A DNA stretch of 64,000 nucleotides from WTXA01 sp964415195. Lineage in GTDB: Bacteria; Bacillota; TC1. Every line of letters begins with the position of its first letter. Position 1 is the first letter of the stretch. The notes beneath the pieces were generated by a model. It saw only the letters and a program-made list of their open reading frames with translations. It was not told the origin of the DNA and did not search any database. Of the stretch, positions 25,920 to 34,656 are shown piece after piece. The stretch lies in assembly GCA_964415195.1 (NCBI GenBank), contig CAYPYD010000001.1:186001-250000 (forward strand), written 5' to 3'. Both the position numbers and the translations under genes were made by a program.

Positions 25920-27131
25920 ATGGAAAACTGGAAAAGAAAAGTTAGTTTATTTGTAATAAGTCAACTAACTACACAATTTGGTACAGCTTTGGTTCAATAT
26001 AGTATATTCTGGTATATAACTCTAAATACCAGATCGGGAGCCATGTTGACCATATCAATTATTGTAGGGTTTTTACCTACATTTTTATTATCACCTTTTG
26101 CAGGTGTCTGGTCTGATAGATTTAATAGAAAAAAATTAATAATTATTTCTGATATAAGTATTGCAATCACAACCTTGATTCTAGCCCTGGTTTTCTTGGC
26201 TGGATACAAGGAATTTTGGTTGTTATTTTTAATTTCAGCCATTAGGGCAGTTGGCATAGCTGTTCAAACTCCGGCTACCAATGCCTTGCTGCCACAAATA
26301 GTGCCTGAAGATAAGCTCTTAACAGTTAATGGCTATATGGGAAGTGCAACTTCCTTGATGAATCTCTTTTCACCTATTGCCAGTGCAGCTTTATTAACTT
26401 ATGCCACTTTTGAGACAACTCTTTTTATAGATGTCTTTACGGCTATTGTTGGAGTAACAATACTTATATTTATTAAGGTGCCAACAATTCATGCTTTAGC
26501 AGCAGGAAGGGTTAGTAGTTATTACGATGATATTAAGGCTGGTTTCAAATATATAAGAAATAAGAAATATATCAGAAATCTTTTTATTTATTTTGGTTTA
26601 TTTTTCTTTTTGGTTTCACCTGCTGCTTTTCTTACACCATTACAAGTTGTAAGAACATATGGATCTGAACTTTATCGTTTAACCGCCCTTGAAATTGCCT
26701 TCTTTTTAGGTATGACCATAGGTGGTTTTGTTATCGGTAAGTGGGGTGGTTTGAAAAACTTGGTTTATACAATGATTGCCGCCATACTAGCAGGTGGTGT
26801 TCTTCATATGATATTGGGGACTAAGGTGCTTTTCCCGATCTATTTGTTTATTATGTTTATTATTGGAGGCTCAGTCATCTTTTGTAATTCGGCTTCAACT
26901 GTATTTTTACAAAAAACTGTAAGTGAAGAATATTATGGTAGAGTTTTTGGTGTTCTTGGAATGTTGTCAAGTTCCATGTTTCCCTTAGGAATGTTGGTAT
27001 TTGGCCCACTAGCTGATATTATTTCAATTGAAATGATACTTCTTGCAACAGGTCTTGTTGTAGTATTTGAAGGTTTTATAATGATTAGAGACAAGGACTT
27101 AATAGCTGCTGGTAACGATTTGGATAAATAA
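25920..27131 (+). CDS. MFS transporter
   Basis: A 403-residue protein with about twelve membrane helices and the MFS loop motif GVWSDRFNRKKLI between helices 2 and 3. The type resembles the bacterial MFS_3 efflux group. Substrate unknown. It starts 18 bases after msrB with a weak ribosome site, and the AlkD-like gene follows directly, so all three may share a transcript. Confidence 0.85.
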   Translation: MENWKRKVSLFVISQLTTQFGTALVQYSIFWYITLNTRSGAMLTISIIVGFLPTFLLSPFAGVWSDRFNRKKLIIISDISIAITTLILALVFLAGYKEFWLLFLISAIRAVGIAVQTPATNALLPQIVPEDKLLTVNGYMGSATSLMNLFSPIASAALLTYATFETTLFIDVFTAIVGVTILIFIKVPTIHALAAGRVSSYYDDIKAGFKYIRNKKYIRNLFIYFGLFFFLVSPAAFLTPLQVVRTYGSELYRLTALEIAFFLGMTIGGFVIGKWGGLKNLVYTMIAAILAGGVLHMILGTKVLFPIYLFIMFIIGGSVIFCNSASTVFLQKTVSEEYYGRVFGVLGMLSSSMFPLGMLVFGPLADIISIEMILLATGLVVVFEGFIMIRDKDLIAAGNDLDK

Positions 27132-27144
27132 GATGGGGGTTGTT

Positions 27145-27795
27145 ATGTGGTATCAAAGTCTATTTGATGAGTTAAAAAAGATGGGTAATATAGATAGAGC
27201 TGTAGAAATGAGTAAATACATGAGAAATCAATTTGCTTTTCTAGGTGTTCCAAGACCTGAGCGGGGCTTATTGTATAAAAAATACTATAGGAATCTTGGT
27301 GAGAGTATAGATTGGGACTTTGTGAGTTTATGCTTTAGTCAGGAAGAAAGAGAGTATCAATATCTAGGTATCGATTATCTAAACCTTCAAAAAGGCTTTT
27401 TAGTTATTGACGATTTAGCTAAAATTAGTGATTTGATAAAGATAAAATCCTGGTGGGATAGTGTTGATGGTTTTCCTAGAGTTGTTGGAGAGGTCGTAAA
27501 AAGTGATAAGCGTGCTAAGGACATTATGTTGGAATGGAGTATTGACCAGAATATATGGATAAGAAGAGTAGCTATTCTTCATCAATTATTATTAAAAGAA
27601 TTTACTGATACTAAACTTTTGGAAAAGATTATTGTGAATAATCTTGGTAGCAAAGAATTTTTTATTAATAAGGCTATTGGTTGGATCCTTAGGGATTATA
27701 GCAAGACTGACAAAGATTGGGTTATTAGCTTTATAGACAGATATAAAGTGAGAATGGACAAATTAAGTATAAGAGAAGGTTCTAAATACATATAA
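27145..27795 (+). CDS. DNA alkylation repair protein, AlkD-like
   Basis: A 216-residue all-helical protein with family features MRNQFAFLGVPRPERGLLY, YLGIDYL, WWDSVDGF and INKAIGWILRDYSK. AlkD-type HEAT-repeat glycosylases remove cationic alkylated bases. I start it at ATG 27145, with GGGGG 4 bases upstream; ATG 27133 would have no site. It ends at a terminator shared with the convergent ABC permease. Confidence 0.88.
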   Translation: MWYQSLFDELKKMGNIDRAVEMSKYMRNQFAFLGVPRPERGLLYKKYYRNLGESIDWDFVSLCFSQEEREYQYLGIDYLNLQKGFLVIDDLAKISDLIKIKSWWDSVDGFPRVVGEVVKSDKRAKDIMLEWSIDQNIWIRRVAILHQLLLKEFTDTKLLEKIIVNNLGSKEFFINKAIGWILRDYSKTDKDWVISFIDRYKVRMDKLSIREGSKYI

Positions 27796-27828
27796 AAAAG
27801 GGAAGATGTAAATCTTCCCTTTTTTATT
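27794..27828. terminator. Bidirectional terminator
   Basis: AAAAAAGGGAAGAT and ATCTTCCCTTTTTT pair around a short loop, flanked by A and T runs. It serves both the AlkD-like gene and the - strand ABC operon. Confidence 0.85.
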
Positions 27829-29428
27829 AAATTGCATCTATTTGTTCATATTTTTTCAGATATATTTTTGATATTAAAACTCTCGAGATGATATATAGTA
27901 TTAAAGCCATCAAACCAAGAATTAACATCACTAGTGTTGCTCCTAGGTCCTTGAATAAAGTATAAATGAGATATCCCGATCCACCGATGATAACCCTTGA
28001 ACCAAGTGATAGCATAACATTCATATTGTTCTTAATACAGGCTGTAGGGTTTGACCAATTAAGGAAAGGTCGTTCAATATTGATAATCAAGTCTATCTTT
28101 GACAATAATAAGGTGAAAAAGACTATGGCTAATAGTACAACACCCAACTGTATAGGTTCTATAGGTAAGATGATATATACAACTATAGCAAGTAAAATTT
28201 GGCCTATACTATTTAGTAATAAAGTGGTTAGTTCTCTTGAGGTTAAACTTTCAGAGTGGCTAATTGGCATAACTCTTGTCTCCCAAAAGAATTTACCTTC
28301 TCTACTTATGCTTGTGGCAGAAAGACTTCCCATTATACTAGGAGATATAATTATTCCAAAGAATATAAAAGCTCTAAAGGGCAGGAGTTGTGGGTTGTTT
28401 AAAGTATTTAAATCCATAATACCCATTAGATTATATAAAACAAATATTATAACAGGGATGAAAAGTGTCATAACAGTGTTTAGTAAGAAAGTTGGGTTAG
28501 TAAATATTATACCCAGGTTTCTTTTTAGCAAAAGTAGTTTAACATTAGTCCTTTTATAACTGATTTTTTGTCTATCGCCACTACTTTCTTGTTGGTTGAA
28601 TTTCTTTAAAGCTTGATCATAGATTTTATTAGCTAAAAGTAAAATTAATAATATACAGCCAGCTTGTAATAGGAAAGACCATAATAGATCCAGGTTGCTT
28701 GAAACAATAGCTTTAGTAAGCCAAATACTAGGTGGATAGCTTTTTCCAATAAGGTTTAATAAGCCATCTGGTTTGGATAGTATTTCTACTATAGCTTCTG
28801 TGTTGCTGGCAGTTCTTCCTATTATTACTTGTATGCCTAGAATAACTCCAAGTAGGAGAATATTACCTAATACTGTAAATAGGTTTCTGTGTTTTCTACC
28901 TGCTACCAAAGACATAAACGGTAGGGTGATTAAAGTACCTAATGCAATTGGTGCTAGGGGTAGTGTAAGTAGAGTGAAAATTATGATTAAGGTGCTTCTT
29001 ATTGGAAAAGCTGCATCAATCAGATAAAATATCCCAGTTGAACCAAAAAGTACCACAGAAATAGCTAGAAGTATAGGATAGATTCCTACCAACTTAGCAA
29101 TGATAATTGATCGACCTTTAATTGGTAGTGTTGCAAGAAGACTTAGATCTTTACCATAGAAAAAGGAAGATACAATTAATGGAACTGAAGTAACTAACAT
29201 AAATACTACTGAGCCTATGCTTGCATAGGTAAGTGCCAAGTAACCCATATTGATTTTCGCAAAGCTATCATAGATTAATGCAGTCATTGCAATAGCAGGC
29301 AGGACAGAAATCAAGGGTAAAATAGCTATAATTTTTCCAGTAATTTTTCCTTTTGCATTTAACTGTTGTAAATAGCGTCCAATGGTATCTTTCATGTTTA
29401 TTCTTATGAGTTTTAATATTTTATTCAT
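27827..29428 (-). CDS. ABC exporter permease
   Basis: The 533-residue protein has about twelve membrane helices and the SFFYGKDLSLLATLPIKGRS loop seen in large two-half ABC-2 type permeases. It overlaps the end of the ATPase gene by 8 bases. The substrate is not evident. Confidence 0.82.
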   Translation of the reverse strand: MNKILKLIRINMKDTIGRYLQQLNAKGKITGKIIAILPLISVLPAIAMTALIYDSFAKINMGYLALTYASIGSVVFMLVTSVPLIVSSFFYGKDLSLLATLPIKGRSIIIAKLVGIYPILLAISVVLFGSTGIFYLIDAAFPIRSTLIIIFTLLTLPLAPIALGTLITLPFMSLVAGRKHRNLFTVLGNILLLGVILGIQVIIGRTASNTEAIVEILSKPDGLLNLIGKSYPPSIWLTKAIVSSNLDLLWSFLLQAGCILLILLLANKIYDQALKKFNQQESSGDRQKISYKRTNVKLLLLKRNLGIIFTNPTFLLNTVMTLFIPVIIFVLYNLMGIMDLNTLNNPQLLPFRAFIFFGIIISPSIMGSLSATSISREGKFFWETRVMPISHSESLTSRELTTLLLNSIGQILLAIVVYIILPIEPIQLGVVLLAIVFFTLLLSKIDLIINIERPFLNWSNPTACIKNNMNVMLSLGSRVIIGGSGYLIYTLFKDLGATLVMLILGLMALILYIISRVLISKIYLKKYEQIDAI

Positions 29429-30140
29429 GATCTGTCATCTCCAGGAAAATCTCTTCTAGGGTCATTTCTTTGTTTTGTTTTATATTATCAAGGGTATCAT
29501 AGGATATTAGTTTACCTTTATCGATGATTGCTACTTTGTGACATAGGTTTTCTACTACTTCTAAGACATGAGAGGAAAAAAGTACACTGCCACCATTTTC
29601 ACAATGTTCAAGCATAAGGTCTTTTAGTACTCGTGCTGAATGAGGATCTAATCCTACATGAGGTTCATCTAGTATGAATAATGGAGCTTGTGGAAGTAGT
29701 GCTGCAGTTATTAGTAGTTTTTGTTTCATTCCATGGGAGTAGGTATTTATTTTTTGTCCTAATGCATCTTCTAGCTGGAATCTTGAGCTGAAATTTTGAA
29801 TTCTACTTTTGCGATCTTCAACATTAACATCGTAGATATCTGCAATGAAGTTTAAGTAGTCAATACCAGAAATACTTTCATAAATCTCGGGATGATCTGG
29901 TACAAATGTGAAGCTTTTTTTGGCAGCGATCATATCAGTTTGTAAATTATGTCCATTGATTTCTACAGTACCTTGATCAGCTGTAATTATACCTGTAATG
30001 ATCTTAAGAGTTGTTGTTTTGCCGGCTCCATTAGGTCCTATAAAGCCGATTAGCTCACCTTTTTTGATATCTAGGTTCAGATTGTCTAGGGCTATGTTTT
30101 TCTTGTCATAGCTTTTTGTTAAATGGTTGATATTTAGCAT
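29421..30140 (-). CDS. ABC transporter ATP-binding protein
   Basis: A 239-residue ATPase with Walker A GPNGAGKTT (from residue 35), signature YSHGMKQKLLI and Walker B LFILDEPHVGLD. I start it at MLNINHL (30140) because AAAGAGGTGT lies just upstream; a 13-residue N-terminal extension has no ribosome site. It is coupled to the permease gene and should energise export by it. Confidence 0.9.
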   Translation of the reverse strand: MLNINHLTKSYDKKNIALDNLNLDIKKGELIGFIGPNGAGKTTTLKIITGIITADQGTVEINGHNLQTDMIAAKKSFTFVPDHPEIYESISGIDYLNFIADIYDVNVEDRKSRIQNFSSRFQLEDALGQKINTYSHGMKQKLLITAALLPQAPLFILDEPHVGLDPHSARVLKDLMLEHCENGGSVLFSSHVLEVVENLCHKVAIIDKGKLISYDTLDNIKQNKEMTLEEIFLEMTDHE

Positions 30141-30314
30141 TTTACACCTCTTTTTATATTTATATTTATATTTTAGCATATATATTTTATTTATGATTGT
30201 AAAAATTTAGTTAATTTGTAGTCCTTTGGGATTTTTGAAAGAAATTACTATATAATTACATTATATTCTAAATCAAGGAGATTTAAAGAGTAAATAACTG
30301 AAGGGGTGTGTGTT

Positions 30315-30629
30315 ATGAATAAGAAATCTATAGGTGAATTAGCTGAGTATATCAATATTAATTTTCGCAATGAATCTATGAATGTTAGTACAGGTTTGGA
30401 CATAATATCAACCGCTTTGGAAAGTATCAGGGAAAATATTATTGTGCAACAAGATGGTTTAAAGAACCTTGGACTTAATATTGATGCGGGTGAGCTTGAT
30501 GACTTTCTCCTGACGGTTGATGATTTGCTGGAAAAGGCAGAATTGTATGGAGAAATGTTTGATGTAAGTTCTGAAGAGGAGGATTTCAAATTCTTGGGAC
30601 TTCCAATTGATTATGGACCTGAACATTAA
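30315..30629 (+). CDS. Small acidic protein, unknown function
   Basis: A 104-residue soluble acidic protein with no motif I recognise. The middle (MNVSTGLDIISTALESIREN) looks helical. ATG 30315 has AAGGGGTG 6 bases upstream; an upstream in-frame GTG at 30306 lies within that site. It is monocistronic with its own terminator. Confidence 0.6.
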   Translation: MNKKSIGELAEYININFRNESMNVSTGLDIISTALESIRENIIVQQDGLKNLGLNIDAGELDDFLLTVDDLLEKAELYGEMFDVSSEEEDFKFLGLPIDYGPEH

Positions 30630-30632
30630 AAT

Positions 30633-30664
30633 AAGGACTCGGATTTATATCCGAGTCCTTTATT
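30633..30664 (+). terminator. Intrinsic terminator
   Basis: AAGGACTCGG and CCGAGTCCTT form a 10-bp stem with an 8-base loop, then T-rich sequence. It can also serve the convergent gntR gene. Confidence 0.85.
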
Positions 30665-30688
30665 ATTTCATGTAATTTTGTATGTATG

Positions 30689-31414
30689 TTAGTATCTTTT
30701 CCTGATTGTCTGGAAACTAAAGAAGTCACCTCTCCAATAAACATTAGCAAATAGTACTGGTTTTAGTTTATTTGTAAAGCCAATTTCTTCTACCATTAAC
30801 ATTACTCCATCATCTTCAAGGTACTTTTGGATTTTTGGTGGTGTGATGCAAGGTACAAGTTTAGTTAGCTTGAAGTCAATTCTTTCTCCAGCGAATTTCT
30901 CTAGTTGATCAAAGACTGGTAGTCTAAATATATTCTTATTATTTAGTGACTCCTTAAAGGATGATTCAATTGTAAAATCCTCACAGTAAATTACAGGTAA
31001 ACCATTTGCTCTAACTAATTTTACAACCTTGAATATTTTTTCCCCTACTGCACATTCAAGCTTTTCAGCAAGGAATTCATCTGCTTCTATTTCTGTCATT
31101 TCAAGTACTTCAGCGCTGTGTTGGTATCTGGCTAATTCTAGAAGATCTTTGAATTCATATTCAATATCCATTCTAAATTTAATGTCAAATACTCTTCTAT
31201 TAATAACAGTTCCTTTTTTCTTTACTCTTATAACATACCCTTCTTGTTCCATAGTTTTAAGTACATCTCTAATTACAGATCTGCTAACTTGTAGAATTTT
31301 TGCCAAATCTTCTTCCTTTGGCAAAGTTTCGCTATTGTCAAAATATCCGTCTCTAATTAGGGCGTAAAGGTCTCTTAGAACTTTGCTTGATAATTTTGTT
31401 ACTACTGGTCTCAT
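30689..31414 (-). CDS. GntR-family regulator with UTRA domain
   Basis: The 241-residue protein has an N-terminal winged helix (LPKEEDLAKILQVSRSVIRDVLKTMEQ) written here by its ends only: LPKEEDLAKI to VIRDVLK. A ligand-binding UTRA-like domain follows from about residue 90 (GEKIFKVVKLVRANGLPVIY). It is divergent from the binding-lipoprotein gene, with a palindrome and several AAAATCATA repeats in between, so it likely controls the 31710-33299 nucleoside genes. Confidence 0.85.
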   Translation of the reverse strand: MRPVVTKLSSKVLRDLYALIRDGYFDNSETLPKEEDLAKILQVSRSVIRDVLKTMEQEGYVIRVKKKGTVINRRVFDIKFRMDIEYEFKDLLELARYQHSAEVLEMTEIEADEFLAEKLECAVGEKIFKVVKLVRANGLPVIYCEDFTIESSFKESLNNKNIFRLPVFDQLEKFAGERIDFKLTKLVPCITPPKIQKYLEDDGVMLMVEEIGFTNKLKPVLFANVYWRGDFFSFQTIRKRY

Positions 31415-31558
31415 ATTTGTTCTCCATAACTTCTAACATTAGAATATACTGTATGTTTATAATAACATAAATTGATATAAATTTATACATGTGGATATAT
31501 TTAAAATCATACCTTGAAAATATGAGAAAATGCATAGAAAATATGTAAAAAATAATAT

Positions 31559-31589
31559 AAAATCATACATAATGAAAATGTATGATTTT
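31559..31589. promoter_or_regulatory. Inverted repeat, candidate GntR operator
   Basis: AAAATCATACAT and ATGTATGATTTT are perfect 12-base arms around a 7-base centre, in the divergent gap. Partial copies AAAATCATA occur at about 31503 and 31618. A binding site for the divergent GntR protein is inferred. Confidence 0.5.
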
Positions 31590-31709
31590 ATAAGCCTATT
31601 TCAGGTAAATTTGTTAAAAAATCATATTTAAAATCTTTCATTTCTATTGCCTTTATGGATGCATCTTTATATAATTAGGTCGTGGTTTAAATACAAAGGA
31701 GGATGTAAA

Positions 31710-32723
31710 ATGAAAAAATTACTAGTTTTAAGTGTCTTATTACTGTTGTCTTTCGTTGCCGTTGCTTGCGGTGGGGATAAGGCTGATAATAAGTCAGACA
31801 AGTTAAAAGTAGCCTTGGTGGTTACAGGTTCTATTGCCGATAATGGCTGGTGTCAAATTGGTTACAATGGCTTAAAGGAAATTGAAAAGGTATATGGTGC
31901 TGAAGTTGCTTATAACGAAAACACTCAAACTGCTCAATATAATCAAATTATTGAGAGTTATGCTAAAGACGGTTATAATGTAATTATTGCCCATGGTACT
32001 GAGTTCAAGGATGCTGTTGTTGATGTAGCTAAAGATTATAAAGATATTCAATTCTTTATTACAAGCTCTGATAGAACAGCTAAAATAGCTGATGGTAAAA
32101 ATATTTCTAGTATTTTAGCTGATGGCGTAGAGCAAGGTTTCTTGCAAGGTGTAACAGCTGGATACATTGCTAAAAATCAAGGTAGTAAAACTGTTGGTGC
32201 TGTTGGTGGAATTGAAATAGCTGCTATTAAAACTACAGTTGAAGGATTTGAAACTGGTGTTCACTATGTTGATCCATCAATTAAAGTATTAAAAGCTTAC
32301 ACAGGTAGTTTTGATGATATTAACAAGTTAAAAGAACAATCCATTACCTTTATTGAACAAGGTGCAACAATAATCATGTCTACAGCCAATGCCGCTACAA
32401 AAGGTGGTTTTGAAGCTACTAGGGACAAAGGTGGAGTTTCAATTGGTGCTAATGCTACTGGATTGATGGAAACTTACAAAGATAATCTTGCATTTTCAGC
32501 TAACGTAAGCATGGTGAAAGCTATGTCTACTGTTATTGGTAAAATGGTTGATGGTGATTTTGAAAGTAAAGACTATATTATGGGTATTAAAGAAGGTGTT
32601 GTTACTATGAATATAAGTACAACTCAATCTGATGTGCAAAAAGTTAAGGCTGATGTAGAAAAAGTTTACGATGATATTATGTCAGGTAAAATCAATGTTA
32701 CTGAGCTGTTTAACAAAAAATAG
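31710..32723 (+). CDS. BMP/Med-family nucleoside-binding lipoprotein
   Basis: I start this 337-residue protein at ATG 31710, with AAAGGAGG 8 bases upstream; the longer frame has no site. It has a lipoprotein signal ending VAVAC (Cys20) and the BMP fold with LVVTGSIADNGWCQIGY, AYTGSFDD and a C-terminal PF02608-type domain. Such proteins feed nucleosides to ABC importers of the BmpA/NupABC kind. The ATPase and permeases are not next to it, so they would be elsewhere. Its neighbour is a cytidine/guanine-type deaminase. Confidence 0.88.
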   Translation: MKKLLVLSVLLLLSFVAVACGGDKADNKSDKLKVALVVTGSIADNGWCQIGYNGLKEIEKVYGAEVAYNENTQTAQYNQIIESYAKDGYNVIIAHGTEFKDAVVDVAKDYKDIQFFITSSDRTAKIADGKNISSILADGVEQGFLQGVTAGYIAKNQGSKTVGAVGGIEIAAIKTTVEGFETGVHYVDPSIKVLKAYTGSFDDINKLKEQSITFIEQGATIIMSTANAATKGGFEATRDKGGVSIGANATGLMETYKDNLAFSANVSMVKAMSTVIGKMVDGDFESKDYIMGIKEGVVTMNISTTQSDVQKVKADVEKVYDDIMSGKINVTELFNKK

Positions 32724-32749
32724 TATTAGGGAATAAGTTATTTAAAAAT

Positions 32750-32795
32750 CTAATGGGCATAATACTTCTTAAATATGTATTGTGCCCATTAGTAT
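32750..32795 (+). terminator. Long hairpin between lipoprotein and deaminase genes
   Basis: CTAATGGGCATAATAC pairs with GTATTGTGCCCATTAG (16 bp with one wobble) around an 11-base loop. It lacks a good T run, so it may reduce read-through or stabilise the upstream mRNA. Confidence 0.55.
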
Positions 32796-32822
32796 TTAGA
32801 AAGAAATGATGGAGGTCATAAC

Positions 32823-33299
32823 TTGAAAAGCGATATTTTTTATTTAAAACAATGTGATAAGGTTGCAAGAGATTCTATTACTCATGGTAATACTCCTTTT
32901 GGAGCTATTCTTGTTGATGGGGATGGTAATATCCTTATGGAACAAGAAAATGTAGAAATAACTACTGGAGATTGTACTGGTCATGCAGAGACGACTTTAA
33001 TGGCACGTGCAAGCAGGGAGTATAGCAAGGAGTTTTTAAAGGATTGTACTTTGTACTCTACTTTTGAGCCTTGTGCTATGTGTGCCGGTGCTATTTACTG
33101 GGGTGGTGTTGGTCGTTTGGTATATGGTGCTCCAGAAACTACACTTTTGGCATTAACTGGTGATAATCCACAAAATCCTACTATGAGTCTTTCTTGCAGG
33201 GATGTTTTTGCTGCAGGGCAAAAGGATATTGAGGTTGTTGGACCTTTTCCTGAATTAGAAGAGGACCTAATGGAAGTTCACAAGGGTTATTGGAAATAG
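32823..33299 (+). CDS. Nucleoside/nucleobase deaminase
   Basis: The 158-residue zinc deaminase has the HAETTLM and PCAMCAGAIYW motifs (His and two Cys ligands, Glu as proton shuttle) of the cytidine/guanine/tRNA-adenosine deaminase superfamily. The size and C-terminus (VVGPFPELEEDL) fit guanine deaminase-like or general nucleoside deaminases. TTG 32823 with GGAGGT 7 bases upstream is the start. Its position after a nucleoside-binding lipoprotein suggests purine or pyrimidine salvage. Confidence 0.88.
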   Translation: MKSDIFYLKQCDKVARDSITHGNTPFGAILVDGDGNILMEQENVEITTGDCTGHAETTLMARASREYSKEFLKDCTLYSTFEPCAMCAGAIYWGGVGRLVYGAPETTLLALTGDNPQNPTMSLSCRDVFAAGQKDIEVVGPFPELEEDLMEVHKGYWK

Positions 33300-33315
33300 T
33301 CATATTTTGTTATGT

Positions 33316-33349
33316 AGATGGTGATATTTTATGTCATCATCTTTTTTTA
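33316..33349 (+). terminator. Intrinsic terminator
   Basis: AGATGGTGA and TCATCATCT form a 9-bp stem with one wobble, followed by T7. Confidence 0.75.
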
Positions 33350-33406
33350 TGGAAATTTATGTAGTAGAATGTAGTGACTAATAAGAATAATTAAGGAGCT
33401 AAAAAA

Positions 33407-34492
33407 ATGAAACTAGAACAAAAATTATTTTTTCCTAGCCAATATATACAAGGGTTTGGGATTATTGATCGACTACCTGAAATCATGGGCAAATATGGAA
33501 GCAACATGATGTCACTTGTGGCAGATGGTTTTGTTGAGAAGTTAAATGAAGTAATGAAAGATGAAAACAGTAGTATAGTAGAAGTATTTAGTGGTGAGTG
33601 TACTTTTGCTGAGGTAGAGAGGGTATATGAAATTGCCAAGGAGGCTAAGGTTACAGTAATTGCTGGAGTAGGTGGTGGCAAGGCTTTAGATTGCGCCAAG
33701 CTGGTTGCAGATAAAATGAGTATACCTGTAATTATTGTTCCTACCATAGCTTCAACTGATGCACCGTGTACTGGTAATGCAGTTGTTTATGATGAAGCTG
33801 GTGTAGTTGTTGATTTTATCAAGCAAAAGGAACATCCGAAAGCTGTTATTGTAGATACAGAGATTATAGCTAAAGCGCCTGTTCGTTTCTTGGTGGCCGG
33901 TATGGGAGATGCTCTATCAACTGGTTATGAAGCAAATTCTGTTGCTTTAAGCGGGGCTAAAACATATCATGGTGGCAAGATGACTGAAACTGGTCTTTCT
34001 TTGGCCAAACTTGCTACTGATATAGTCCTAAAGTATGGTAGGCAAGCTAAGATTGATTGTGAGAAGGGTGAGGTTACCTCTGATCTTGAAAAGGTTATAG
34101 AGGCTAATATTCTACTCAGTGGTATTGGTTTTGAATCTACTAATATTGCTACTGCTCATAGCATTCATAATGCGCTGACTCAAATTCCCAGGACTAAAAG
34201 GTATCAACATGGGGAGAAGGTTGCTTTTGGAGTTTTAGTTGGGCTTCATTTGAATAATGCTGATAAGCCAGAACTAGATAAGGTCTATAGCTTTTGTAAA
34301 GATGTAGGGCTACCTATTACTTTTTCTGATATTGGTCTGGAGAACCCAACTGAAGAGGAATTAAATATTATAGCTCTTGATGCTTGTGGGGAATATTCCT
34401 TCATTTTTAACGAGCCTGTAGAGATTACCGTAGATAAGGTGCTTGAGGCATTATTAGCAGCTGATAAAATGGGCAGAGAATTTAAAGGATAA
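33407..34492 (+). CDS. gldA: Glycerol dehydrogenase
   Basis: The 361-residue iron-containing-type alcohol dehydrogenase has GVGGGKALDCAKLVAD for NAD binding and VPTIASTDAPCTGNAVVYD, typical of GldA. Metal ligands are visible as Asp in AGMGDALSTGYE and His in TAHSIHNALT and YQHGEKVAFG. It oxidises glycerol to dihydroxyacetone. It is monocistronic with an AAGGAG site and a terminator behind it; a dihydroxyacetone kinase is not seen nearby. Confidence 0.9.
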   Translation: MKLEQKLFFPSQYIQGFGIIDRLPEIMGKYGSNMMSLVADGFVEKLNEVMKDENSSIVEVFSGECTFAEVERVYEIAKEAKVTVIAGVGGGKALDCAKLVADKMSIPVIIVPTIASTDAPCTGNAVVYDEAGVVVDFIKQKEHPKAVIVDTEIIAKAPVRFLVAGMGDALSTGYEANSVALSGAKTYHGGKMTETGLSLAKLATDIVLKYGRQAKIDCEKGEVTSDLEKVIEANILLSGIGFESTNIATAHSIHNALTQIPRTKRYQHGEKVAFGVLVGLHLNNADKPELDKVYSFCKDVGLPITFSDIGLENPTEEELNIIALDACGEYSFIFNEPVEITVDKVLEALLAADKMGREFKG

Positions 34493-34506
34493 AGCATTAA
34501 ACAGAC

Positions 34507-34543
34507 AAACAAGGACATACGTTAAGTATTGTCCTTGTTTTTT
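34507..34543 (+). terminator. Intrinsic terminator
   Basis: AAACAAGGACA and TGTCCTTGTTT form an 11-bp stem followed by T6. Confidence 0.85.
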
Positions 34544-34656
34544 ATGCTACAAACTATAGCATAAAAGTCGTATATTAGCGATATTAATTGGGATGTAGCC
34601 TATATGTTTATTTTGGAGTATAATATTAAACATATTAAAGAAGGGCAGGGTGTATT

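Noticed and set aside
27966..28559. 197-codon open frame opposite the ABC permease
   Set aside because: Complement of a convincing membrane-protein gene with no ribosome site; a shadow of the permease codons.
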